NCBI GenBank assembly: GCA_039816705.1
Contig: JBCBXF010000084.1
Coordinates: 1-12,045 of the forward strand
From: CALHAX01 sp039816705
GTDB lineage: Bacteria; Pseudomonadota; Alphaproteobacteria; Rhizobiales; CALHAX01
Direction of reading: 5' to 3'
Length of the DNA: 12,045 nucleotides
The notes beneath the pieces are model-generated. The model had not been told where the DNA came from and ran no database searches. It saw only the letters and a list, made by a program, of their open reading frames with translations. Both the position numbers and the translations under genes were made by a program. This document shows positions 1 to 6,181 of the stretch, in pieces; position 1 is the first letter of the stretch, and each line of letters starts with the position of its first letter.

Positions 1-63
1 ACAGCACTGCGGGTCAATTCTCCGGGGGAGAAGAAATCCGCTACGATGCAGGCGATGAGGTGA
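1..63 (+). CDS. possible 3' end of bchX (partial, left edge)
   Basis: Frame 1 is open from the left edge and stops at TGA 61-63, overlapping the proposed bchY GTG start (60-62) by four bases. The same coupling joins bchY to bchZ and bchZ to pufQ, and bchX normally sits here in purple bacteria, so a bchX tail is expected. However, the 20 visible residues, ending TMQAMR, do not resemble the BchX C-terminus I know from Rhodobacter (ending near SLEVIYDDV). Third-position GC mildly favours this frame over the alternative, frame 3, which is continuous with bchY. The call is positional and weak; the sequence to the left would settle it. Confidence 0.3.
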   Translation, partial: TALRVNSPGEKKSATMQAMR

Positions 64-1631
64 CGATCGACAATGCTGCAAGCCTTGTCGATGCGGCTGC
101 TGACCTGGATGTTGCACATCGCAGTGTTGTTGCTGGTGACGCCGGTGCCCCTGCCACAGCGAGTGAAGGTTGCCACGGTGGTGCAGCGGAGATGCGGCGG
201 GCAGCTGAGGCGGCTGGAAATTCACCGCTTCTTGAGCAGTTCGCCAAGGACTATCCGCAAGGCCCGCATGACAAGCCCCAGAGCATGTGCCCGGCGTTTG
301 GCTCTTTACGTGTTGGTCTGCGGATGAAGCGTACGGCGACAGTGCTCTCGGGCTCCGCCTGCTGCGTGTACGGCCTGACATTCACCTCTCATTTCTACGG
401 TGCCCGCCGGAGTGTCGGCTACGTTCCGTTCTCGTCCGAGACATTGGTGACGGGAAAGCTGTTTGAAGACATCCGTGATGCGGTGCACACGCTCGCCGAT
501 CCGGAGAAATATGACACGATCATCGTGACCAACCTTTGTGTGCCGACCGCGTCGGGCGTGCCGCTGCAGCTGCTGCCGGATGAGATCAACGGTGTGCGGA
601 TCGTCGGCATTGATGTGCCGGGTTTTGGTGTGCCCACGCATGCGGAAGCCAAGGATGTGCTTGCTGGCGCGATGCTCAAGTATGCGCGGACAGAAATCTC
701 CGCGGGGCCGGTGCAAGCGCCGGCAGGAGCCTCCCGTGATTTGCCGACGGTGACACTGCTTGGCGAGATGTTTCCGGCCGATCCGATCGGCATTGGGGCA
801 ATGCTGGAGCCGCTCGGGCTGGCGGCTGGTCCGATTGTGCCCACGCGCGAGTGGCGAGAGCTTTATTCAGCGCTCGACTGTGTCGCGGTGGCGGCGATCC
901 ATCCATTCTACACCGCATCTGTTCGCGAATTCGAGGCAGCGGGACGCCCGATTGTCGGATCTGCGCCCGTCGGAGTTGACGGCACCGCTTCCTGGTTGGC
1001 GCAGATCGGGGCGACATGTGGTGTTTCGAGCGACCGGATTGCGGCGGCGCAGAACGCGATCGTTCCTGCCGTTAAGGGCGCATTGTCCGGCGCGCCGATT
1101 GACGCGCGAATTACACTCTCCGGCTATGAGGGTTCGGAGTTACTTGTTGCTCGGCTGCTGATCGAGAGTGGCGCGGATGTACGCTACGTCGGCTCAGCCT
1201 GTCCGAAGACGCGGTTCTCGGCCGACGACGCCGCATGGCTCGAGGCGCGCGGTGCCGTCGTGAATTTCCGGGCATCGCTCGAGGATGATCTCGCGGCGAT
1301 GGAGGAATTTTCTCCTGATCTCGCCATTGGGACGACGCCGGTCGTGCAAAAAGCGAAAGAGGCATCGATCCCGGCGCTCTACTTTACCAACCTCATTTCC
1401 GCGCGACCGCTGTTTGGCCCGGCGGGTGCTGGTTCGCTGGCGCAGGTCATCAATGCGGCGCTTGGTTCGCAGTCCCGCTTCGACAAGATGAGTGCCTTCT
1501 TTGACGGTGTCGGCCGCGGCCACGCTACGGGTATCTGGTCTGAGACACCTGCAGACCGGCCCGAGTTCAAGGCGAAGTATGCCCGCAAACTCGCGCGTGC
1601 ACGTAAGGACGCGGAGGCGGTCGGCTCATGA
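60..1631 (+). CDS. bchY: chlorophyllide a reductase subunit Y
   Basis: This is one half of the catalytic BchY-BchZ component of chlorophyllide a oxidoreductase (COR). COR is a nitrogenase-like enzyme that reduces ring B of the chlorophyllide macrocycle on the way to bacteriochlorophyll a, fed with electrons by BchX. The 523-residue product matches Rhodobacter BchY over nearly all its length, for example SMCPAFGSLRVGL, SGSACCVYGLTF and TNLCVPTASG. Cys77, Cys102 and Cys160 have the same spacing (25 and 58) as the three BchY cysteines known to hold the intersubunit [4Fe-4S] cluster; the fourth comes from BchZ. The GTG at 60 is the only in-frame start seen before the conserved GCHGG segment (residues 37-41). 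It gives a roughly 35-residue leader, longer than in Rhodobacter. The frame stays open to the left edge, so an upstream start is possible. The gene overlaps bchZ by four bases (ATGA). Confidence 0.96.
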   Translation: MTIDNAASLVDAAADLDVAHRSVVAGDAGAPATASEGCHGGAAEMRRAAEAAGNSPLLEQFAKDYPQGPHDKPQSMCPAFGSLRVGLRMKRTATVLSGSACCVYGLTFTSHFYGARRSVGYVPFSSETLVTGKLFEDIRDAVHTLADPEKYDTIIVTNLCVPTASGVPLQLLPDEINGVRIVGIDVPGFGVPTHAEAKDVLAGAMLKYARTEISAGPVQAPAGASRDLPTVTLLGEMFPADPIGIGAMLEPLGLAAGPIVPTREWRELYSALDCVAVAAIHPFYTASVREFEAAGRPIVGSAPVGVDGTASWLAQIGATCGVSSDRIAAAQNAIVPAVKGALSGAPIDARITLSGYEGSELLVARLLIESGADVRYVGSACPKTRFSADDAAWLEARGAVVNFRASLEDDLAAMEEFSPDLAIGTTPVVQKAKEASIPALYFTNLISARPLFGPAGAGSLAQVINAALGSQSRFDKMSAFFDGVGRGHATGIWSETPADRPEFKAKYARKLARARKDAEAVGS

Positions 1632-3202
1632 TTATCGATCACGACCGCGCCGGCGGCTATTGGGGTTCGGTTTACGCGTTCACCGCGATCAAGGGGCTGC
1701 AGGTCATCATCGATGGCCCTGTCGGCTGCGAAAACCTCCCCGTGACGTCCGTGCTGCATTACACCGACGGCCTGCCGCCACATGAGCTTCCGATCGTCGT
1801 TACGGGCCTTGCTGAGGAAGAGCTGGGTCGCGAGGGCACGGAAGGCTCGATGAAGCGGGCGTGGGACACGCTCGATCCGGATTTGCCCTCCGTCGTCGTG
1901 ACAGGCTCGATCGCAGAAATGATCGGTGGCGGAGTGACGCCCGAAGGCACCAGCATCAAGCGGTTTTTGCCCCGCACGATCGATGAGGATCAGTGGGAGA
2001 GTGCGGATCGCGCGCTCAAGTGGCTTTGGACGGAGTTCGGCCCGAAACGGATGCCGCCTGTCAAAAAGAAAGACGGGGCTAAGCCGCGGGTCAACATCAT
2101 CGGGCCGATGTACGGCACGTTCAACATGCCCTCCGATGTCGCGGAAATTCGCCGACTGGTTGAAGGGATCGGCTGCGAGATCAACATCGTCTTTCCGCTG
2201 GGAAGCCATCTCGCCGATGTCGCGCAGCTGGCCCAGGCGGACGTCAACATCTGCATGTACCGGGAGTTCGGGCGTCTCCTCTGCGAGACGCTGGAGCGGC
2301 CGTTCCTTCAGGCGCCTATTGGGCTTCAGTCGACGACGCTTTTTCTCAAGGCGCTGGGTGAGCTGACAGGGCTTGATCCCGAGCCGTTCATTGAGGAAGA
2401 AAAACATACGACACTGAAGCCGGTGTGGGATCTCTGGCGCTCGGTGACGCAGGATTTCTTCGGCACAGCGAGTTTCGGGATTGTTGCGACGGAGACCTAT
2501 TCGCGCGGCATCCGCAACTATCTAGAGAACGATCTTGGGTTTCCTTGCCAGTTTGCGTATGCGCGTGCGAAAGGCGTCAAGCCCGACAACGAAGCGGTGC
2601 GGGCTGCGATCGCGGAGCAGGCGCCTCTGATTGTCTACGGCAGTTACAACGAGCGGATGTATCTTGCGGAGCTGGGTGCGCGCTCTATTTATATCCCTGT
2701 TTCGTTTCCCGGAACCGCAATCCGACGCCACACCGGTACGCCTTACATGGGGTATGCCGGCGCGACATGGATGCTTCAGGAGCTCTGCAACGGGCTCTTT
2801 GATGCACTGTTTCATATCCTTCCCCTCTCGAGCGCGATGGATGCGGCACCGGCAACGCCGGCACGTGCGCGGGCCGATCTGCCGTGGAGCGCGGAAGCCA
2901 AGGCGATGCTCGATGATGTCGTCGCCCGCTATCCGATCCTCACACGGATTTCGGCAGCCAAGACGCTGCGCGACACGGTCGAGAGCGATGCACGGCGAAA
3001 TGGTGCTGACATCGTCACCGCCGATGCTGTGACCGCACACGTTCCGCGCGGTGCTCAGCGCTCCGCTTTGTCAGAAGTCAGTGACGCTCGGGATCACGTG
3101 CCTTCGGCTGCAAGCAGCGATGAGCGCGAGAGAGAAGAAAATACGTCCAAGCAGAAAACTGATCACAACTCTGATCAGACCAGGGAGGAAGCTCACTCAT
3201 GA
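1628..3202 (+). CDS. bchZ: chlorophyllide a reductase subunit Z
   Basis: BchZ pairs with BchY to form the substrate-binding, cluster-bearing component of COR in bacteriochlorophyll synthesis. The start MIIDHDRAGGYWGSVYAF, the segment GPVGCENLPVTSV (Cys34, equivalent to the BchZ cysteine that completes the [4Fe-4S] cluster) and MYGTFNMPSD are family hallmarks. The conserved C-terminal part (WSAEAKAMLDDVVARYPIL to about residue 470) is followed by roughly 55 residues of low-complexity, charged tail rich in S, D, E and K. At 524 residues it is longer than the roughly 490 usual in Rhodobacter. The start is ATG 1628 inside the bchY stop overlap, with GGAGG at 1613-1617. The stop TGA 3200-3202 overlaps the pufQ ATG. 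The tail-coding DNA holds possible regulatory sites for the puf genes downstream, which may explain its poor conservation. Confidence 0.97.
   Translation: MIIDHDRAGGYWGSVYAFTAIKGLQVIIDGPVGCENLPVTSVLHYTDGLPPHELPIVVTGLAEEELGREGTEGSMKRAWDTLDPDLPSVVVTGSIAEMIGGGVTPEGTSIKRFLPRTIDEDQWESADRALKWLWTEFGPKRMPPVKKKDGAKPRVNIIGPMYGTFNMPSDVAEIRRLVEGIGCEINIVFPLGSHLADVAQLAQADVNICMYREFGRLLCETLERPFLQAPIGLQSTTLFLKALGELTGLDPEPFIEEEKHTTLKPVWDLWRSVTQDFFGTASFGIVATETYSRGIRNYLENDLGFPCQFAYARAKGVKPDNEAVRAAIAEQAPLIVYGSYNERMYLAELGARSIYIPVSFPGTAIRRHTGTPYMGYAGATWMLQELCNGLFDALFHILPLSSAMDAAPATPARARADLPWSAEAKAMLDDVVARYPILTRISAAKTLRDTVESDARRNGADIVTADAVTAHVPRGAQRSALSEVSDARDHVPSAASSDEREREENTSKQKTDHNSDQTREEAHS
3069..3086 (+). promoter_or_regulatory. 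near-consensus PpsR/CrtJ-type site in bchZ tail
   Basis: TGTC 3069-3072 and GACG 3083-3086 are separated by 10 bases. This is one mismatch from the TGTC-N10-GACA pattern recognised by PpsR/CrtJ repressors of photosynthesis genes. It lies about 115 bases before the pufQ start, inside the weakly conserved end of bchZ. A single imperfect copy is weak evidence, and in Rhodobacter capsulatus puf is not a direct CrtJ target. Confidence 0.22.
3159..3178. promoter_or_regulatory. inverted repeat CTGATC-N8-GATCAG before pufQ
   Basis: CTGATC at 3159-3164 is the exact reverse complement of GATCAG at 3173-3178, with an 8-base spacer. The same bases also form a direct repeat of CTGATCA with a 12-base period. 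The element ends 5 bases before the pufQ ribosome site (GGAGG 3184-3188) and lies in the non-conserved tail codons of bchZ. It could be an operator for a dimeric regulator, or an RNA stem-loop that modulates pufQ translation. No known consensus was matched. Confidence 0.35.
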
Positions 3203-3441
3203 CTGTCCAACCTTTTCACGGTGACCACGCAAGCGCGCGCGAGAAAGAAGCTCGCGCCTACAAGCTCTGTGTTGCGTTGCTCTATCCGGTTTGTCTTGCG
3301 GAGGCCGTCGGTATGCGGGTTCTCGCGCTTGGTTCCGCGCGCTCCGGCGATGGACGCACAGGCCGCCAGCCTGCGCGTTCTATCTTCGAGGATGCGCGGG
3401 CGAGAGTGCATGAAATCGCGCCGTACGTTTTCGTTAGATGA
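3199..3441 (+). CDS. pufQ: PufQ-like protein
   Basis: This 80-residue protein lies between bchZ and pufB, exactly where pufQ lies in Rhodobacter. PufQ is a small protein needed for normal bacteriochlorophyll formation, thought to handle or channel pigment or precursors at the membrane. The C-terminus SIFEDARARVHEIAPYVF resembles the conserved PufQ end (ARAW.EA..ITP.IF in Rhodobacter). A hydrophobic stretch occupies about residues 22-44 (LCVALLYPVCLAEAVGM), as expected for a single membrane segment, although it is interrupted by charges. ATG 3199 overlaps the bchZ stop (ATGA) and follows GGAGG 3184-3188 at 10 bases. Similarity is partial, so the call rests on position plus the C-terminal motif. 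Confidence 0.75.
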   Translation: MTVQPFHGDHASAREKEARAYKLCVALLYPVCLAEAVGMRVLALGSARSGDGRTGRQPARSIFEDARARVHEIAPYVFVR

Positions 3442-3461
3442 AGTCTGTCTGGTCTGTGGGA

Positions 3462-3482
3462 GGAAAATGCCTCGGCATTTCC
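3462..3482 (+). other. stem-loop between pufQ and pufB
   Basis: The arms GGAAAATGC (3462-3470) and GCATTTCC (3475-3482) pair around a CTCG loop, with one bulged A. The 111-base pufQ-pufB gap is otherwise GC-rich and has no gene; a second weaker GC pairing is possible around 3500-3520. In Rhodobacter the pufQ-pufB border is a site of mRNA processing, so this hairpin may mark the 5' end of the stable pufBA message. That role is inference. Confidence 0.4.
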
Positions 3483-3552
3483 GCCAGCGGATCTGCAGCC
3501 TGGCCGCGGGGTGCGCGGCGCGACCGATAGGTCATTGAAAGGAGGACAAGAA

Positions 3553-3714
3553 ATGCCCGATGGCGATGTACGCCTGTACAAGTCTGGCTTGTCCGAAAAT
3601 GAGGCCAAGGAAGTCCATGGCCTCGTGATGCAGACGACTTTCCTCTACGTGGGCATTGCTGTGATCGCACACCTTCTGGTGTGGACACAGAAGCCCTGGT
3701 TTGTCGGCTGGTAA
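3553..3714 (+). CDS. pufB: light-harvesting LH1 (B870) beta polypeptide
   Basis: The 53-residue LH1 beta chain carries one transmembrane helix. With PufA it binds bacteriochlorophyll in the core antenna ring around the reaction centre. The N-terminal segment SGLSENEAKEVHGLVM followed by VIAHLLVWTQKPW is diagnostic. His40 is the bacteriochlorophyll Mg ligand, with the conserved second His (His22) 18 residues earlier. The C-terminus is very short, ending three residues after the KPW motif. ATG 3553 was chosen over an in-frame upstream start at 3511 because GGAGGA (3541-3546) sits 6 bases before it and the resulting N-terminus fits the family. It is followed after 10 bases by pufA. Confidence 0.96.
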   Translation: MPDGDVRLYKSGLSENEAKEVHGLVMQTTFLYVGIAVIAHLLVWTQKPWFVGW

Positions 3715-3724
3715 GGAGGATAAT

Positions 3725-3919
3725 ATGTGGCGTGTTTGGCTCATGGTTGACCCACTTCGTTCGATGGTGGCGCTCCATGTCTTCCTGGCCGTTCTGGCCT
3801 TTACGATTCATTTTATCCTGCTCAGCACAGACCGGTACAACTGGTTGGGAATGAAAAGCTCGAGCGAAAGCTCGCAGGTTCTCCCCAGTCACGAGTATCC
3901 GCTGAAACGGATCGGATGA
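3725..3919 (+). CDS. pufA: light-harvesting LH1 (B870) alpha polypeptide
   Basis: The 64-residue LH1 alpha chain pairs with PufB in the inner-membrane antenna ring. The pattern MWRVWLMVDP, then a hydrophobic helix, then IHFILLSTDRYNWL is near identical in layout to Rhodospirillum rubrum LH1 alpha. His29 is the bacteriochlorophyll ligand and Trp40 lies at the position that tunes the Qy band. The C-terminal tail after NWLG is polar and Ser-rich and ends KRIG. Start ATG 3725 follows GGAGG 3715-3719. An upstream in-frame start at 3701 lies inside pufB and would add eight residues not seen in the family, so it was rejected. A strong stem-loop follows the stop. Confidence 0.97.
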   Translation: MWRVWLMVDPLRSMVALHVFLAVLAFTIHFILLSTDRYNWLGMKSSSESSQVLPSHEYPLKRIG

Positions 3920-3927
3920 TCCCCGGC

Positions 3928-3956
3928 TGCGGCAGTCCGCACGCCGGGCTGCCGCA
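3928..3956 (+). other. pufA-pufL intercistronic mRNA hairpin
   Basis: TGCGGCAGTCC (3928-3938) pairs with GGGCTGCCGCA (3946-3956) over 11 positions with one G-T wobble and a 7-base loop. No T tract follows and pufL starts 41 bases later, so it is not a simple terminator. In Rhodobacter a hairpin at this spot blocks 3' exonuclease decay. That makes pufBA mRNA outlast pufLM and sets the high antenna to reaction-centre ratio. The same role is likely here. Confidence 0.75.
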
Positions 3957-3997
3957 ACCACCACACCTTTACGAACGGCGAAACGGAGGAGCCTGCG

Positions 3998-4822
3998 ATG
4001 GCCTTGCTGAGTTTCGAGCGGAAGTATCGTGTCCGAGGCGGGACACTCATCGGGGGCGACCTTTTCGACTTCTGGGTCGGGCCGTTCTACGTTGGCTTCT
4101 TTGGTATCACGACGATCTTTTTTACAGTGCTCGGTACAGCGCTGATCTTCTATGGTGCCGCGCTCGGCGACACATGGAACCCGTGGCGGATTAATATTTC
4201 TCCGCCTGACATCTCCTACGGCATGTCATTTGCGCCGCTGAAAGAAGGCGGTCTGTGGCAGTTGATCACATTCTGCGGAACAGGGGCATTTTGTTCCTGG
4301 GCGCTCCGGCAGGCGGAAATCTCGCGCAAACTCGGCATGGGCTATCATGTCCCAATCGCGTTCAGCTTTGCGATTCTCGCGTTCGTTACGTTGAACATCT
4401 TCCGTCCTGCGCTGCTCGGTGCCTGGGCGCATGGGTTCCCCTACGGAATTTTCTCGCATCTCGATTGGGTGTCGACGATTGGCTATCAGTACGGGAATTT
4501 CCACTATAACCCGGCGCATATGATCGCGATCACGTTCTTCTTCACGAACACGTTGGCGCTGGCACTGCACGGTTCTCTCATTCTCTCATCGACGAACCCG
4601 CGCAAGGGAGAGAAAGTGAAAACACCGGAGCATGAAGATACGTTCTTCCGCGATACGATTGGCTATTCGATCGGCACGCTCGGCATCCACCGGCTCGGGC
4701 TCTTCCTCGCGGTGAACGCGGGTTTCTGGAGCGCGGTCTGCATCATTATCTCAGGCCCGTTGTGGACGGAGAGCTGGATCAGCTGGTGGGATTACTGGCG
4801 CAACATTCCGATCTGGAACTGA
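3998..4822 (+). CDS. pufL: photosynthetic reaction centre L subunit
   Basis: This integral membrane subunit (five helices, 274 residues) holds half of the special pair, accessory pigments and the QB site. MALLSFERKYRVRGGTLIGG is the classic N-terminus. Using mature numbering (one less than the residue count), His153 and His173 ligate bacteriochlorophylls, His168 donates a hydrogen bond to the special pair, and His190 and His230 bind the non-haem iron. Glu212, Asp213 and Ser223 of the QB proton path are all present. The odd residue is L104: the segment WALRQAEISRKLG has Gln where Rhodobacter, Rhodospirillum and Blastochloris have Glu hydrogen-bonding the active bacteriopheophytin. GGAGGA at 3985-3990 supports ATG 3998. 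pufM begins 12 bases after the stop. Confidence 0.98.
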   Translation: MALLSFERKYRVRGGTLIGGDLFDFWVGPFYVGFFGITTIFFTVLGTALIFYGAALGDTWNPWRINISPPDISYGMSFAPLKEGGLWQLITFCGTGAFCSWALRQAEISRKLGMGYHVPIAFSFAILAFVTLNIFRPALLGAWAHGFPYGIFSHLDWVSTIGYQYGNFHYNPAHMIAITFFFTNTLALALHGSLILSSTNPRKGEKVKTPEHEDTFFRDTIGYSIGTLGIHRLGLFLAVNAGFWSAVCIIISGPLWTESWISWWDYWRNIPIWN

Positions 4823-4834
4823 GGAGGATTAATC

Positions 4835-5782
4835 ATGGCGACCTATCAAAACCTCTTCACGCAGGTTCAGGTTCGTGGTCCGATCGAACGCGGTGTTGAC
4901 CTGCCGCATGGTGATGCGCCGCGTTCGGGCGCTGGCTCGTTCAGCTACTGGATGGGCAAGCTTGGCAACGCGCAGCTGGGTCCGATCTATCTTGGATGGC
5001 TTGGGCTGTTCTCCATCGCGTTCGGTGTCGCGGCGATCGAAATTATCGGCCTCAACATGTGGGCGTCGGTAAACTGGGACATTCGCAAGTTTGTCGGATT
5101 GCTGCCCTGGCTTTCTCTTGATCCGCCAGGTGAGGAGTATGGCCTTGGCTTCCCGCCGCTCGACAAAGGTGGCTGGTGGTTGCTGGCCGGGGCGTTTCTA
5201 ACGCTGTCGATCATGCTGTGGTGGCTGCGGACTTACCGCCGTGCCATCCAGCTCGGCATGGGCACGCATGTGGCCTGGGCGTTTGCCTCTGCGATCTTCC
5301 TCTATCTGGTGCTCGGTTTCATCCGGCCTATTCTGATGGGGTCGTGGAGTGAAGCCGTCCCGTTCGGGATCTTTACGCACCTGGATTGGACGAACAACTT
5401 CTCGCTGACGTACGGTAATTTGTTCTACAACCCGTTCCACGCGCTTTCGATCGTGTTCCTCTATGGTTCTGCCCTGCTGTTCGCAATGCATGGCGCTACG
5501 ATCCTTGCTGTTAGCCGCTATGGTGGTGATCGGGAGATCGAGCAAATCACCGATCGTGGCACAGCCTCGGAGCGCGCCGGTCTGTTCTGGCGGTGGACGA
5601 TGGGCTTCAACGCAACGATGGAGTCGATCCATCGTTGGGCGTGGTGGTTTGCCGTGCTGACCACTCTGACAGGGGGCATCGGTATCCTGTTGACCGGCAC
5701 GGTTGTCGACAACTGGTACGAGTGGGCGATCAAGCATGATTTCGCTCCCGAACCTCTCGACTTCCCGAGTTCGGTAGATTGA
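4835..5782 (+). CDS. pufM: photosynthetic reaction centre M subunit
   Basis: The M subunit pairs with L in the inner membrane and holds QA and the other half of the special pair. The 315-residue product matches Rhodobacter M almost without gaps. His182 and His202 (bacteriochlorophyll ligands), Tyr210, Leu214, His219, Glu234 and His266 (iron ligands) and the Trp252 region over QA (ALFWRWTMGF in Rhodobacter, GLFWRWTMGF here) are all in register. The segment SWSEAVPFGIFTHLDWTNNF is characteristic. The C-terminal tail (DFAPEPLDFPSSVD) is longer than in Rhodobacter sphaeroides. The gene has its own GGAGG just before ATG 4835. No pufX or cytochrome pufC follows: the operon ends in stem-loops and a terminator. 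Confidence 0.98.
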   Translation: MATYQNLFTQVQVRGPIERGVDLPHGDAPRSGAGSFSYWMGKLGNAQLGPIYLGWLGLFSIAFGVAAIEIIGLNMWASVNWDIRKFVGLLPWLSLDPPGEEYGLGFPPLDKGGWWLLAGAFLTLSIMLWWLRTYRRAIQLGMGTHVAWAFASAIFLYLVLGFIRPILMGSWSEAVPFGIFTHLDWTNNFSLTYGNLFYNPFHALSIVFLYGSALLFAMHGATILAVSRYGGDREIEQITDRGTASERAGLFWRWTMGFNATMESIHRWAWWFAVLTTLTGGIGILLTGTVVDNWYEWAIKHDFAPEPLDFPSSVD

Positions 5783-5787
5783 TCTGG

Positions 5788-5815
5788 TCGCTGCGGTATT
5801 AAACTGCCGCAGCGA
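5788..5815 (+). other. stem-loop just after pufM stop
   Basis: TCGCTGCGG (5788-5796) pairs perfectly with CCGCAGCGA (5807-5815) across a 10-base loop, starting 5 bases after the pufM stop. It lacks a T tract, so it probably protects the pufLM 3' end or helps pausing, with the true terminator just downstream. Confidence 0.65.
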
Positions 5816-5837
5816 ACGGTCTATCCGAGTTGGGGGC

Positions 5838-5877
5838 GCCGCTCCTGGGTCTTGTATCCGGGGGCGGTTTTTCTTTT
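5838..5877 (+). terminator. intrinsic terminator of the puf operon
   Basis: CCGCTCCTGG (5839-5848) pairs with CCGGGGGCGG (5858-5867) over 10 positions with two G-T wobbles and a 9-base loop. TTTTTCTTTT follows at once (5868-5877). This is a standard Rho-independent terminator, and it separates puf transcription from the B12 operon. Confidence 0.85.
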
Positions 5878-5881
5878 GTGG

Positions 5882-5957
5882 GACCTGACGTAGGTCGCAG
5901 ATGGACTGTCTCAAGCCGCGATGTGCGATTGACAGCTGTCGGGGGCTCCCCTACGCC
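5882..5957 (+). promoter_or_regulatory. possible promoter and palindromes before riboswitch
   Basis: TTGACA at 5929-5934 matches a sigma-70 -35 box. At 17 bases spacing the -10 would be the poor TACGCC (5952-5957), which places RNA start near the riboswitch P1 stem. Two dyads lie here: GACCT/AGGTC (5882-5886, 5892-5896) and the perfect palindrome GACAGCTGTC (5931-5940) overlapping the -35. A promoter is required between terminator and riboswitch, but its exact boxes are uncertain. Confidence 0.35.
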
Positions 5958-5963
5958 GCATAT

Positions 5964-6144
5964 ACCGGTTGTTCCGCGGTTCTGTCCGTGGAGCACGAAG
6001 AGGGAACGGGGTGCGGAGCTTGCTCCAACGCCCAGGCCGCCCGCGCGACTGTAAGCGGAGAGCTAACGCCCAAAAGGCCACTGACGCAGTAGCGTTGGGA
6101 AGGCGGGCTGAAGCAGCGACCCGTGAGCCAGGAGACCTGCCGGT
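5964..6144 (+). ncRNA. cobalamin (B12) riboswitch aptamer
   Basis: The near-invariant B12 box, AGCCAGGAGACCTGCC, lies at 6126-6141. Upstream are the other conserved blocks in order: GGGAACGGGGTGCGG (around 6002-6017), CGCGACTGTAAGCGGAGA (around 6044-6061), GCCACTG (around 6077) and GGGAAGGCGGGC (around 6098-6109). ACCGG (5964-5968) can pair with CCGGT (6140-6144) as stem P1, which fixes the ends. Riboswitches of this class bind adenosylcobalamin and turn off B12 synthesis or cobalt transport genes. All the genes downstream are of that type, so it controls cbtB and the operon behind it. Confidence 0.95.
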
Positions 6145-6160
6145 TGTAGTGGTCCTGACG

Positions 6161-6181
6161 CTGCCGACGGGGCAGTTGGAG
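6161..6181 (+). promoter_or_regulatory. riboswitch expression-platform hairpin and cbtB ribosome site
   Basis: CTGCC (6161-6165) pairs with GGCAG (6171-6175) over a GACGG loop, ending two bases before the ribosome site GGAG (6178-6181) of cbtB (ATG 6190). There is no T tract, so control is more likely by blocking translation initiation than by termination. The mechanism is inferred. Confidence 0.5.

Noticed and set aside
1379..2407. 342-codon open frame on the minus strand opposite bchY/bchZ
   Set aside because: It is the complement of two clearly conserved genes, spans their junction, and its Arg-rich product has no recognisable domain. GC-rich coding DNA often leaves such open antisense frames.
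3511..3552. Upstream start for pufB
   Set aside because: It would lie before the GGAGGA ribosome site and add 14 residues absent from LH1 beta chains.
3998..4822. Acidiphilium-like (zinc bacteriochlorophyll) reaction centre
   Set aside because: Acidiphilium has Glu at L168; this protein has His in the normal NFHYNPAH motif.
5830..6054. Small plus-strand open frames across the terminator and riboswitch
   Set aside because: They cover the terminator and the aptamer core, lack ribosome sites and look like chance frames in GC-rich RNA-coding DNA.
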